Source of the DNA: Pseudonocardia sp. C8
Lineage (GTDB): Bacteria > Actinomycetota > Actinomycetes > Mycobacteriales > Pseudonocardiaceae
Assembly: GCF_014267175.1 (NCBI RefSeq)
Contig: NZ_JACMTR010000002.1
Coordinates: 3,683,501-3,747,500 of the forward strand
Reading direction: 5' to 3'
DNA: 64,000 nucleotides
How positions within the stretch are numbered: position 1 is the first letter of the stretch; every line of letters begins with the position of its first letter. The notes beneath the pieces were generated by a model. That model had not been told where the DNA came from, ran no database searches, and was given only the letters and a program-made list of their open reading frames with translations. A program made the position numbers and the translations under genes. Below are positions 33,961 through 42,623 of the stretch, in pieces.

Positions 33961-35613
33961 TCACGCCGGCGGCAGCGCGCACCGCGCCCCCTGCTGCGGG
34001 AGCTTCAGGTCGACCAGGTAGTCCACGGCCAGCTTGTCCACGCACGGATCACCCTGCAGGGATGCGGTGTGCTTCTGGCCCTCGACCGTGACGAGACTGC
34101 CGCGGAGCTGGCGGGCCAGGTCCACACCGGCCTGGTACGGCGTCGCGGGGTCACCGGTCACCGACACCACGAGCACCGGCGGGAGCCCCGGTGCCTGCGG
34201 GACGTGCGGCTGACCGGTCGGTGGCACCGGCCAGAACGCGCAGGAGTCCCGGGCACCGACCGGTCCGCGGCCGGTGGACCGGAACGGCGCGGCCTCGTCG
34301 GAGCGCCGCGCGAGCTCGGCCGCCTGGGCCGGGTCGGTCACCGGCTGCTGGTTCACGCAGGTGATCGCCTGGAACGCCTGCAGCATGTTCGAGTACCGGC
34401 CCTGCGGCTCGCGCTGGTGGTAGTAGTCGGCCAGCATCATCAGGAAGTCGCCGTTGCCGCTCGCGACCTGCGAGATGCCCTGCTGCAGGGCCGGCCACAG
34501 CTCGGACAGGTAGAGCGCCTGGCTGACACCGGTCTGCGCGTCGGTGAAGCTCAGCACCCGGCCGTCGCTGGTCGGGACCGGCTTGTCGATCAGCGGCTGC
34601 ATGATCGTCTGGAAGGCGCGGGTGGCCCCGGCCGGGTCGGTGCCCAGCGGGCAGTTCGGCTTGCGGGTGCAGTCCTTGGCGAAGTTGTCGAACGCCAGCT
34701 GGAAACCGGCGTTCTGCTTGACCGTCGACTCGAGGGTGGTCTGGGTCGGGTCGACCGCCCCGTCCAGCAGCAACGCGCGGACGTTGCGCGGGAACGCCTC
34801 GGCGTAGGCCGTGCCGAGCTCGGTGCCGTAGGAGAAGCCCGCGTAGGTCATCTTCTGGTCGCCGACGGCGGCCCGCATGATGTCCATGTCCTTGGCGACG
34901 TCGCGGGTCCCGACGTGGGCCAGCACCTGCGGACCGGTGCGCTGGGCGCAGCGGTCGGCGAACTGCTTGTAGTGCGCCTCGGCGGCCGCGACCCCGGCCG
35001 GGGACGGGTCGGCGAAGACCTTGGTGCGGTCCTGGTCGTTCTCCTGGTCGGTCAGGCAGCGGATCGCCGGGAGGCTCGCCCCGGTACCGCGCGGGTCGAA
35101 CCCGATCAGGTCGAACCGGTCGCCCAGGCCGGTGGTCTGCCACGTCGCGGCCTGGCTCGCCATGAACGAGGTGCCCGACGCCCCGGGGCCGCCGGGGTCG
35201 GTGAACAGCGACCCGATCTTGTTGCCTCCTGCCTTCTTCCGCAGCAGGGCGATCTGCATGGTCTCGCCGTCGGGCTTCGCGTAGTCCAGCGGGACGGTGA
35301 CCCGGGTGCAGTCGAGCTGCGGGTCGGCGAACGCCTGCCGGTCCTGGTCGGTCTGCGCGTAGTCGCCGCACGGGCCCCAGGTGAGCTTCTGGTCGTAGAA
35401 CCGGGCGAGGTCCGGCGGGGTCGCCGGGGCCGGCGGGCCGCCCGCACCCGGAACCGCGTCCGCGCAGGCCCCGGCCAGCATCAGCACGGCCGCACCGAGC
35501 GCCGCCACGCCGGCCGCGCGGCCGCGCCGTCGCCGCCGGGCGGCGGGGGGCGGCGGTGTCGCGGGTCCGGGGCCGCGGAGGCGCAGCAGGCGGGGAACCA
35601 TGACGGCGAGCAT
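33961..35613 (-). CDS. Exported alpha/beta hydrolase of the TAP/CaeA (SlpD) family
   Basis: About 550 aa. The N-terminus is basic, then a hydrophobic stretch (AAGVAALGAAVLMLAGACA-like, near 31-50) ends with a Cys in a lipobox-like context (LAGAC), so it is probably exported and perhaps lipid-anchored. The catalytic Ser is in AGFSYGTELGTAY near 259 (GxSxG). The distal Asp and His lie in the C-terminal TAP-like domain (VTGDPATPYQAG and GQKHTAS). In mycobacteria the matching gene (caeA, Rv2224c) encodes a serine esterase/protease tied to virulence. The ATG at 35613 is preferred; 35601 is possible. Confidence 0.85.
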   Translation of the reverse strand: MLAVMVPRLLRLRGPGPATPPPPAARRRRRGRAAGVAALGAAVLMLAGACADAVPGAGGPPAPATPPDLARFYDQKLTWGPCGDYAQTDQDRQAFADPQLDCTRVTVPLDYAKPDGETMQIALLRKKAGGNKIGSLFTDPGGPGASGTSFMASQAATWQTTGLGDRFDLIGFDPRGTGASLPAIRCLTDQENDQDRTKVFADPSPAGVAAAEAHYKQFADRCAQRTGPQVLAHVGTRDVAKDMDIMRAAVGDQKMTYAGFSYGTELGTAYAEAFPRNVRALLLDGAVDPTQTTLESTVKQNAGFQLAFDNFAKDCTRKPNCPLGTDPAGATRAFQTIMQPLIDKPVPTSDGRVLSFTDAQTGVSQALYLSELWPALQQGISQVASGNGDFLMMLADYYHQREPQGRYSNMLQAFQAITCVNQQPVTDPAQAAELARRSDEAAPFRSTGRGPVGARDSCAFWPVPPTGQPHVPQAPGLPPVLVVSVTGDPATPYQAGVDLARQLRGSLVTVEGQKHTASLQGDPCVDKLAVDYLVDLKLPQQGARCALPPA

Positions 35614-35796
35614 GCCATCGACCCCCGACCGTGACCGGTCGCGGGTCTCCGCGGCCGGTCGCCGAGACCCCGGGTGAGCGTTCCCACACCCGCGTCTCCC
35701 GGGGCCTCCACGCTGCCACCCTGGCGAACGCCACCGACGGCGAAACCCGGGGACCCGCGAGCAGCGCGGGCCTCGAGGCACGGAAGGAGCTCAGTG

Positions 35797-36660
35797 GTGA
35801 GCACACACAGCGGCACGCCCGCCGGGAACGCGGCCGAGGCCCCGTACCGGACGACCGCGGCGCCGAAGCGGACGCGCGTCCACCACCTGCTGCAGTGGAA
35901 GCAGGAGGGCCGGCACTGGCCCATGCTGACCGCCTACGACGTCTACTCCGCCGAGATCTTCGACGACGCCGGCATCCCGGTGCTGCTCGTCGGCGACTCG
36001 GCCGGCAACAACGTCTTCGGACACGACAACACCATCCCCGTCACCGTGGACGACCTGATCCCGCTGACCCGGGCCGTCGTCCGGGGTGCGCGCCGCGCCC
36101 TGGTCGTCGCCGACCTGCCGTTCGGCAGCTACCAGGTCTCCCCCGGCCAGGCCCAGGAGACCGCGTTCCGGTTCATGAAGGAGGCCGGCGCGCACGCGGT
36201 GAAGCTCGAGGGCGGCGCCCGGTTCGCGCCGCAGGTCGAGGCGCTCACCGCGTCCGGCGTACCGGTGATGGGCCATCTCGGGTTCACCCCGCAGAGCGAG
36301 CACGCGCTCGGCGGGTTCCGCATCCAGGGCCGCGGCGACGCCGCCGACCGGCTCGTCGAGGACGCGCTCGCGATCCAGGAGGCCGGCGCGTTCGCGATCG
36401 TGCTGGAGCTGGTGCCCGCGGACGTGGCGAAGCGGGTCACCGCGGAGCTGCGCGTGCCGACCGTGGGGATCGGTGCCGGCCCGGACTGCGACGCCCAGGT
36501 GCTGGTCTGGTCGGACATGGCCGGGATGAACCGCGGGCGGATCCCGCGCTTCGTGAAGCGCTACGCCGACGTCGGCACGGTGCTGCACGACGCGGCGGCC
36601 GCGTTCGCCGCCGACGTCCGGGCCGGCGAGTACCCGGCCGAGGAGCACAGCTACCGCTGA
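35797..36660 (+). CDS. panB: 3-methyl-2-oxobutanoate hydroxymethyltransferase
   Basis: 287 aa TIM barrel. Makes ketopantoate from 2-oxoisovalerate and methylene-tetrahydrofolate, the first committed step of pantothenate (CoA) synthesis. Motifs: [19 protein letters not shown] near residue 43, [15 protein letters not shown] near 63 with the metal Asp, VKLEGG near 134 with the substrate Lys and [15 protein letters not shown] near 153. The second of two adjacent GTG codons, at 35797, is chosen because GGAAGGAG lies 7 nt before it. It overlaps the next, convergent gene by 10 nt. Confidence 0.95.
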   Translation: MSTHSGTPAGNAAEAPYRTTAAPKRTRVHHLLQWKQEGRHWPMLTAYDVYSAEIFDDAGIPVLLVGDSAGNNVFGHDNTIPVTVDDLIPLTRAVVRGARRALVVADLPFGSYQVSPGQAQETAFRFMKEAGAHAVKLEGGARFAPQVEALTASGVPVMGHLGFTPQSEHALGGFRIQGRGDAADRLVEDALAIQEAGAFAIVLELVPADVAKRVTAELRVPTVGIGAGPDCDAQVLVWSDMAGMNRGRIPRFVKRYADVGTVLHDAAAAFAADVRAGEYPAEEHSYR

Positions 36661-37814
36661 GCCGGCTCCCCTGCGGCGGCGGGGGCGACGCCCACGATCC
36701 CGCCGCCGCAGCGGTGGCGCGCGAGCATCCGGCCGGCGGGGGTGTCCCGCCGGCCCAGCCGGTCCCGGAGCAGCGCGAGCGCGGCCTCGTGGGCCGGCTC
36801 GCCCGCCAGTGCGGCCGCGGCGGCGCCGAGCACGGCGAGCGACCCGGCCCGCAGGCCCGGGTCGGCCCAGCCGCGCAGCGCCGCGCGCCGGTGCGCAGCC
36901 GCGTCCGGGGTGCGGCGGCGCCCGCCGAGGGTGTCGTCCCGCAGCAGGCCGGTGAGCAGCGTCAGCAGCGCGCCGAGCAGGCCGGTCCCGCCGCCGTCGG
37001 CGGGCTCCTCCCCGGCGACGGCGGCGACCGCGTCGAACGCCTTGAACTCGATCCGCCCGATCTCGCCGGGGATGCCGGCGTGCCGGACCAGGCTCGGGTC
37101 CGACGGCAGCAGCGGCGCGCCCGGCTCCAGGTAGGCCAGCGCGGCCGGCCGCGCGCCGGTGCGCAGCGAGGTCCGGGCGGACAGCCCGCCCCAGGGCCGC
37201 CCGCCCCGGAACGGCGCCGAGAACGACCACGGCACCAGGTACGGGCTGTAGTAGGTGAGCTTGGCGGCCGCGTCGGCCAGCACCGCCGGGTCCGTGCCGG
37301 ACTCGGGGAACGACAGGTTCAGGTCCGGGCCCCAGGTGACCATGTGCAGGTGCGCGGTGCGTTCCTCGGGCGAGCCGGCCATCACGGCCCGCTCGTGCGC
37401 GTTCGGCGGCGGGTCCAGCCGGTACGACGACCGCACCGGGTGGAAACCGATCGCGACCGGGCGCAGGCCGTGCCGGGCGGCCACCGTCGCCAGCGTGCGC
37501 GCGTCGGCGGCGAGCGCGGCCTCCGCCGCGGCGGCCGAGTCGTGCACCGCGGTCCGGATCTCGATGCCCTTCGGGACGAAGCGGAGCAGCTCGCCGTGGG
37601 CGTCGAGCCGCTCGTACCCCTCGGCGTACCACCGCTTGCGGCGGATGCCGGCGTCACCGATCCGCAGGTCGGTCTGCGTGTCCGGGAGGTCGGGGAGCTC
37701 GTCGACGATCGCCGCGACCTCCGCGTGGGTCAGCGAGGCGAAGTCGGCGAGTGCCCCGTCCGCCCGCAGCAGGGCCAGCTCGTGTTCGATCCCGTACCGC
37801 GCCGCGCCCCGCAT
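36651..37814 (-). CDS. Glutamate-cysteine ligase family 2 (GCS2)-like protein
   Basis: 387 aa. [10 protein letters not shown] near residue 7 gives the Glu-rich metal site that opens the GCS2/carboxylate-amine ligase fold, and [15 protein letters not shown] near 156 and [10 protein letters not shown] near 255 fit the later strands. It would join a carboxylate to an amine using ATP. Whether it makes gamma-glutamylcysteine, as EgtA does for ergothioneine, cannot be told from sequence. The C-terminal 100 residues are Ala/Leu-rich helices. Stop codons of this gene and panB overlap by 10 nt. Confidence 0.72.
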   Translation of the reverse strand: MRGAARYGIEHELALLRADGALADFASLTHAEVAAIVDELPDLPDTQTDLRIGDAGIRRKRWYAEGYERLDAHGELLRFVPKGIEIRTAVHDSAAAAEAALAADARTLATVAARHGLRPVAIGFHPVRSSYRLDPPPNAHERAVMAGSPEERTAHLHMVTWGPDLNLSFPESGTDPAVLADAAAKLTYYSPYLVPWSFSAPFRGGRPWGGLSARTSLRTGARPAALAYLEPGAPLLPSDPSLVRHAGIPGEIGRIEFKAFDAVAAVAGEEPADGGGTGLLGALLTLLTGLLRDDTLGGRRRTPDAAAHRRAALRGWADPGLRAGSLAVLGAAAAALAGEPAHEAALALLRDRLGRRDTPAGRMLARHRCGGGIVGVAPAAAGEPAQR

Positions 37815-37995
37815 CGATCACCCCTCGTGTCCGCCCGGTGCTGCACGGTACCGGTGGCGCGGGCCCGGGCCGGCGTGATCGGCTTTCCGGCCGAAACACC
37901 CGTTCCGCGCTGGACAACGGCGCGTCGAGCGGTCAGCCTGGTGACGGCGGACACACGACGGGCTCCGCCGGGACCCCGGAACTCGGGAGGGCGTC

Positions 37996-38154
37996 ATGAG
38001 GCTGGGTCGCAAGATCTCCGAGGGATACGTCGTCGATCACGAGGCCGAGCGGCTCGCCGCGGACCGTCCGGAACCCGCCCCCGCACCGGCGCCCACCGAC
38101 CCGTCACCGGTCGAGCACGAGCAGCCGGCGCGCTCGGGGTCGCGCGAGGACTGA
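37996..38154 (+). CDS. Small acidic Pro/Ala-rich protein, first gene of a two-gene unit
   Basis: 52 aa. It begins MRLGRKISEGYVVDHEAERL, a plausible helical head, and ends in a Pro/Ala and Glu-rich tail (PEPAPAPAPTDP). A GGAGGG lies 5 nt before the ATG at 37996. Its TGA is followed by only 1 nt before the ATG of the Cys-rich gene, strongly suggesting one operon. No homology recognised; function unknown. Confidence 0.6.
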   Translation: MRLGRKISEGYVVDHEAERLAADRPEPAPAPAPTDPSPVEHEQPARSGSRED

Positions 38155-38155
38155 G

Positions 38156-38941
38156 ATGCCCGGCGGTCTGTTCCGCCGCACCCCGCAGGAGCGGCCGACC
38201 GGTCCGCTGACGGGCCACAAGCTGGCCTTCCCGATGCTGTCCGCGGACGGCCGGACGGCCGGGTTCAGCGGCGTCACCCTCGGGCGGGCCCACGTGTACC
38301 GCACGGTCGACGACGCCATCTGCGCGCACGGCTGCCGGCACTCCTGCCCGTCCCGCTGGTGCGACTGCGGCTTCTACTGCTTCCACTCCGACTCCGACGC
38401 CCGCGAGCTCGCGTGCGCGCCCGAGCACCAGGGCGCGATCCTGCTCGAGGTCGCCGTGTCCGGCCGGTTCCGGCGCTACGAGCTGGGGCTGCGGTACTCC
38501 CGCCAGCGGGTGCGGGCGATCCGGATGCGCCCCTGCCGGTGCGGGGCGACGGTGTCCGCGCTGGCCGACACCGGCACCGGGCAGCACGGGTGGCGGCGGC
38601 TGGAGCCGGTGTGCGCGCGCTGCGCGGGCGCCCGCCCGGTGCTGACCCCGGAGCGGTTCGCCCGGCTCGCCGCGGTCACCCTGCTGCCCGACGACGTGCC
38701 GGCCGGCCCGCTGTCCCCGGCCGACCCGGGCGCTGCCGACCGGCCCGGCGAGGACCGCCCGTTCGACGACTCCGCGTTCGGCCGCCCGGACCCGATCGAC
38801 GGCGACCCGGTCGCGACCGCCGGGGCGGTCGCGGTGCTCACGGCGGAGATGGCGCTGCTGCAGGCCCGGCTCGACGAGATGGCCCGCCAGCTCGGGCGGG
38901 CCACGGCCCGGTTGGACGAGCTGGAGGGCCGCGACGCCTGA
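38156..38941 (+). CDS. Cys-rich protein with C-terminal coiled coil, unknown function
   Basis: 261 aa. The N-terminal domain (about 20-165) contains two Cys clusters: CAHGCRHSCPSRWCDCGFYC near residue 60 and MRPCRCGA plus PVCARCAGA further on, together about a dozen Cys and two nearby His, a pattern that suggests zinc or iron-sulfur binding. A LLEVAVSGRFRRYELGLRYSR-like block links them. The last 45 residues form a predicted coiled coil (ALLQARLDEMARQLGRATAR). I recall similar hypothetical proteins in mycobacteria and other actinomycetes, but no known role. The ATG at 38156 lies 1 nt after the preceding stop. Confidence 0.75.
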   Translation: MPGGLFRRTPQERPTGPLTGHKLAFPMLSADGRTAGFSGVTLGRAHVYRTVDDAICAHGCRHSCPSRWCDCGFYCFHSDSDARELACAPEHQGAILLEVAVSGRFRRYELGLRYSRQRVRAIRMRPCRCGATVSALADTGTGQHGWRRLEPVCARCAGARPVLTPERFARLAAVTLLPDDVPAGPLSPADPGAADRPGEDRPFDDSAFGRPDPIDGDPVATAGAVAVLTAEMALLQARLDEMARQLGRATARLDELEGRDA

Positions 38942-38950
38942 CCCGGGCCG

Positions 38951-39856
38951 CTACAGGTACGACCCGACGGTGAGCTCGGCGCCGCAGTCGCAGCGCGGCG
39001 CCGCGCCCGGGTCGAACCACACCTTGGTGCCGCACGCCGGGCAGTCGGTCTGCTGCTGGTTGAGCCGGTGCGGGACCCAGATGCTGGTGAAGCCGCGCGG
39101 CAGCAACCCGTCCCGGCGTACCCGGGCCACCGCTTCGCGGTGCCCGGCACTGCGTGCCATCGCCGATGCCGCGGCCTCGGGGCTCGTCCAGGCCGTCACG
39201 GTGTGCATGCGGCGGCCGGACGCGGTGCCCAGCCAGGCGATGAAGCCCGGTTCGGCGGCGACCTCCTGGACGATCTGCCGGCTGCGGATCTGCACCTCCT
39301 CCTGCTCGGCGTCCGAACCGACGTCGGTCCAGGTCATCGAGAGCGCGCCCGGAACCGTCGGGTTCCCCAGGTCGGTGCGCACCGAGTAGCCCCACGTCAT
39401 CGGCGGCTCGTCCGCGGGGACCACGAGCGCCTGCAACCCGAGCTGCTCCACGAACGTCTTCTGGTCGAAGTAGCCGACCACGCTGGTGATCCCGCCCTCG
39501 CCGACCGTGATCACATCGACCCCGGGCAGGTCGCAGGTACCACCGGTCGGCTCCGGGGCACCGGGCAGCGGGCCGGTGTTGGTGCCCTGCATCCGCCACC
39601 GGCCGATCACCCGGTCGCCGTCGACCGCGACGTCCTCGAGCGCGAACCGGAGGTCCGGGAACGCGGCCACGAGCCCACCGACGTAGCCCGCGAGGTGGTC
39701 GCCGCCGATCGGCCCCGGCAACGTCGGGTCCAGGTAGGTGCCCGCGGGCGCGAAGGTGCCGACCACGGCGATGCCGTCGTGGGCGTTCCACGCGTCGAAA
39801 TAGGCCTGGGCGAGCTGCAGTGGCGCCGAGGACACCGCTGGGATCGTGTCGGTCAT
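38951..39856 (-). CDS. SnoaL-like domain plus ABM-like domain plus zinc ribbon
   Basis: 301 aa with three parts. Residues 10-140 form a SnoaL/ester-cyclase-like domain (AYFDAWNAHDGIAVVGTFAP, FPDLRFALEDVAVDGDRVIG). Residues 150-250 look like an antibiotic biosynthesis monooxygenase-type dimeric alpha/beta barrel (VQEVAAEPGFIAWLG, HTVTAWTSPEAAASAM). The last 35 residues are a zinc ribbon with CPACG and CDCG. The combination is unusual for such small folds. No polyketide genes are nearby, so a cyclase role is not implied. ATG at 39856. Confidence 0.72.
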   Translation of the reverse strand: MTDTIPAVSSAPLQLAQAYFDAWNAHDGIAVVGTFAPAGTYLDPTLPGPIGGDHLAGYVGGLVAAFPDLRFALEDVAVDGDRVIGRWRMQGTNTGPLPGAPEPTGGTCDLPGVDVITVGEGGITSVVGYFDQKTFVEQLGLQALVVPADEPPMTWGYSVRTDLGNPTVPGALSMTWTDVGSDAEQEEVQIRSRQIVQEVAAEPGFIAWLGTASGRRMHTVTAWTSPEAAASAMARSAGHREAVARVRRDGLLPRGFTSIWVPHRLNQQQTDCPACGTKVWFDPGAAPRCDCGAELTVGSYL

Positions 39857-40027
39857 CGTCGTCTCCCATGAGTCCGGATGTGCCGCAGCGCTCGGGACGA
39901 TCTCTACGCGTGTTACTCCCCGAGGGTCAGATGTACTCAAGAATGACGAAGGCGGTCGCGTCGAATCTTGACCGCGCGTATCCCGCACGGAAACATGGGG
40001 TGTCCACGCCTTCGATCGGGGACCGAC

Positions 40028-40852
40028 GTGTGGAAATGGATCCGTGAGCACGGGATTGTCGCCACCACTATCGGTGTCGTTCTCGCAGGTGCACTGACCT
40101 TCACCCTCGCGCCCCTACAAGAAGTCTTTGCGCAGCGAGCGGTCGACCGCGATCAGGAGCGATCCGACGCCGCGCGTGCGCCGATATCGGTTGAAGGTGT
40201 GCGCCGGGACGAGGAAGTACTGCGCTCGCTGTCGTTTCCCGGCATCGTGCCGCCCGAGTACGTGCACAAGAGCGCCCAGCCCGGATTCCTACCCCCGGAG
40301 GTGGTGGAGACGGGGATGGTCCAGGACTTCGAGGAGGGGACCGGCGATCCACCTCGGGTCTTCGACCAGTTCTTCTTCACACTGGTCGGGCAGCACAGCG
40401 AGACAGTGAAGATACGCGACATCGACGTCCGCGTTACGTACCGTCAGGAGCCGTTGTCCGGCAGTCTCGGATACTGGACGCCGCAAGGCGCAATGGCGCA
40501 GGAACCTCTCGGGTTCGACCTGGACTCCGCGAACACGCGAGCCCGGCAGATGGTGCCGGATTCCAGCCCGCCGGAAGAGACCGGGCGAATGTACTTCGAC
40601 GAGCGCCAGGTCACTCTCGAGAAGAACGAGAAGATCGAATTCAAAGCGGCAATCATGACGAGAAGCTGCCGATGCGAGTTCGTTCTCGACGTATCGACGG
40701 ACGACGGGCGCACTGTCGAGGTGAACAACGACGGAAAGCCGTTCAAGATTTCAGGCTTCGCGCATGTGTACGACGCTCCGTATGCCCACGACATATCTGT
40801 CGATCGAGTGGTTCCGTGCCGGTGGCCGGATGAGTGTCTGACGAGGTACTAG
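40028..40852 (+). CDS. Membrane-anchored protein of unknown function in lower-G+C DNA
   Basis: 274 aa. The GTG at 40028 gives an N-terminus MWKWIREHGIVATTIGVVLA, i.e. a single membrane anchor near residues 9-30, then an extracytoplasmic or cytosolic domain rich in charged residues with no motif I recognise. A Cys pair occurs in SCRCEF near 213. The gene and about 100 nt on each side are visibly less G+C-rich than the neighbours and use more AT-ending codons, which suggests recent acquisition. It is divergent from the SnoaL-like gene. Confidence 0.6.
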   Translation: MWKWIREHGIVATTIGVVLAGALTFTLAPLQEVFAQRAVDRDQERSDAARAPISVEGVRRDEEVLRSLSFPGIVPPEYVHKSAQPGFLPPEVVETGMVQDFEEGTGDPPRVFDQFFFTLVGQHSETVKIRDIDVRVTYRQEPLSGSLGYWTPQGAMAQEPLGFDLDSANTRARQMVPDSSPPEETGRMYFDERQVTLEKNEKIEFKAAIMTRSCRCEFVLDVSTDDGRTVEVNNDGKPFKISGFAHVYDAPYAHDISVDRVVPCRWPDECLTRY

Positions 40853-40934
40853 TACGAGCCCTCCCATCCGGGAGAGCGGGATTCTCAACAGCCTCTCCGC
40901 CCACCGTCGTCCGGACATCACGAGACCCCTGCTC

Positions 40935-41702
40935 CTACAGCCAGTCGGGCAGCCGGGGTGGGAGGCGGCCCTCGGCGTCGCGCAGGCCCTTCCCGAACGG
41001 CCTGCCGAGCAGCCACGCGATCAGGTCGGGGGCCCTCCCGCGGACCGTGCCCAGGTCGCCCGGATCGCCGTCCTCGGTGGCCGGGCCGGGCCCGAACTCG
41101 CGGGCCTGCCCGGTGCGGGCCTCCACGATCCGGACGTGCGGGCAGCCCGGCCGGGTCTCCAGGGTCGTGACGACGTCCGCGACGAGCACCCGGCGCATCG
41201 GGATCGGGAGGTCCTTGAACGACGCCCCGACGTCGAGGTCGACGGCGTGGATCCACACCTCGCGGGCCCGCGCCCACGGCACCGCGGTCGCCGGGACCTC
41301 GACGCCCTGTGCGTTGCGGACCCGCGCCGACCAGGCGGTCTGCGGGAACTTCCGTACGGCGTCGGCCAGCCGGTCCGAGCTCGCGACGACGTCGGCCCGG
41401 ATCTCCTCGGGGCTGCGCCCGGCGCCCGCGGCGATGTCGGCGTCCCGCGCCGCCCGGTCCCGGTAGGCCGGCGTCTCCACCCCGGTCCGCGCCCAGGTCA
41501 GCAGGTTGACCATGGCGTCGGCGTTGCGGGCGATGTGGGTGAGCACGTGCGCTCGGGTCCAGCCGGGCAGCAGCGAGGGCGCCGTGTAGGCCTCGTCGCC
41601 CATCCGGGACATCAGGCCGCGCAGGTGTGCCTGGCCGTCCGCCGCCCAGGCCAGCGAGTCGGCCAGCGGCGGCGGGACGGCGACCGGATCGGCGGTGGTC
41701 AC
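40935..41702 (-). CDS. Maleylpyruvate isomerase family protein (mycothiol-dependent type)
   Basis: 255 aa, DinB-like fold. SLLPGWTRAHVLTHIARNAD near residue 43 carries one metal His, and AREVWIHAVDLDVG near 150 carries the Glu and second His. These are the residues that bind zinc in the C. glutamicum enzyme, which uses mycothiol to turn maleylpyruvate into fumarylpyruvate in gentisate breakdown. The GTG start overlaps the stop of the upstream hydrolase gene by 4 nt, so they are coupled. The pair makes the last two steps of the gentisate route. Gentisate dioxygenase is not in the window. Confidence 0.82.
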   Translation of the reverse strand: MTTADPVAVPPPLADSLAWAADGQAHLRGLMSRMGDEAYTAPSLLPGWTRAHVLTHIARNADAMVNLLTWARTGVETPAYRDRAARDADIAAGAGRSPEEIRADVVASSDRLADAVRKFPQTAWSARVRNAQGVEVPATAVPWARAREVWIHAVDLDVGASFKDLPIPMRRVLVADVVTTLETRPGCPHVRIVEARTGQAREFGPGPATEDGDPGDLGTVRGRAPDLIAWLLGRPFGKGLRDAEGRLPPRLPDWL

Positions 41703-42538
41703 TTCACGGCCCGGGCCACGTTGCGGCACTCGCCGACGCCCTCGACCGCGGTGACGATCTCGCAGCCGTCGGTGAGGTAGCGCGGGGGCGTGCGCGCGTC
41801 GCCGACGCCGCCCGGGGTACCGGTCGCGATGACGTCGCCGGGGTTCAGCGTGACGATCGTCGACAGGTAGACGACCAGCTCGACCGCCGAGAAGACCAGC
41901 TGCTCGGTGGTCGAGTCTTGCATGACCTCGCCGTCGAGCTCGGAGGAGATCCGCAGCGCGCCGCCGTCGGCCGGGTCGGCCGGGAGCTCGTCGGGGGTGA
42001 CGAGCTCGGGGCCGAGCGGTGTCGAGTGCTCCCAGGTCTTGCCCTGGAGGAACTGCTTGGTGCGCCGCTGGTAGTCGCGCATGCTGACGTCGTTGAGCAC
42101 CGTGTAGCCGGCGATCGCGGCCCGCGCCGCGTCGGCGTCGGCGTGCCGGACCGGACGCCCGATGACGATCGTCAGCTCGGCCTCGTAGTCGACCCGGTCG
42201 GACTCGGCCGGCAGCTCGATCTCGTCCCGGGCCCCGATGAGCGCGGGCGCGAACTTGGCGAACAGCGTCGGGTACTCGGGCAGCTCGTTGCCCATCTCCT
42301 GCACGTGGTCGCGGTAGTTCAGGCCCACGCAGATGATCTTCTCGGGCGCCGGGACCAGCGGCGCGAGGTCCAGCGTGGACGCCTCGTGCACCGGCCCGTC
42401 GGCGGCCGCGGCGTGCTCGGCCCAGTCCGGGCGCTCGAGCAGCGCGCGGACGTCGGCCTCCCCCGTCTCGACGGCGTGGTCGCCGTCGATCCGCACCGCC
42501 CGGTGCCCGGTCGCCGTCCGGATCGTCGCCAGCCTCAT
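41699..42538 (-). CDS. Fumarylacetoacetate hydrolase family protein (fumarylpyruvate hydrolase)
   Basis: 279 aa. KIICVGLNYRDHVQEMG near residue 67 with the catalytic His, DYEAELTIVIGRP near 117 with metal Glu residues, GYTVLNDVSMRDYQ near 143 and TPGGVGDARTPPRYL near 243 fit the FAH superfamily. Coupling to the maleylpyruvate isomerase gene points to fumarylpyruvate as substrate, giving fumarate and pyruvate. A GGGAGGG ribosome site precedes the ATG at 42538. The pathway's product fumarate is used by the fumarase encoded 2.6 kb away (contextual only). Confidence 0.85.
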   Translation of the reverse strand: MRLATIRTATGHRAVRIDGDHAVETGEADVRALLERPDWAEHAAAADGPVHEASTLDLAPLVPAPEKIICVGLNYRDHVQEMGNELPEYPTLFAKFAPALIGARDEIELPAESDRVDYEAELTIVIGRPVRHADADAARAAIAGYTVLNDVSMRDYQRRTKQFLQGKTWEHSTPLGPELVTPDELPADPADGGALRISSELDGEVMQDSTTEQLVFSAVELVVYLSTIVTLNPGDVIATGTPGGVGDARTPPRYLTDGCEIVTAVEGVGECRNVARAVK

Positions 42539-42623
42539 CGTGCGGGTCCCTCCCGTTGTCGCTGTCCGTGTCCGGCGGTGAGTCTGCGCCACCGGGCCCG
42601 CCGGGCACAGCCAGGGGTGGGTA

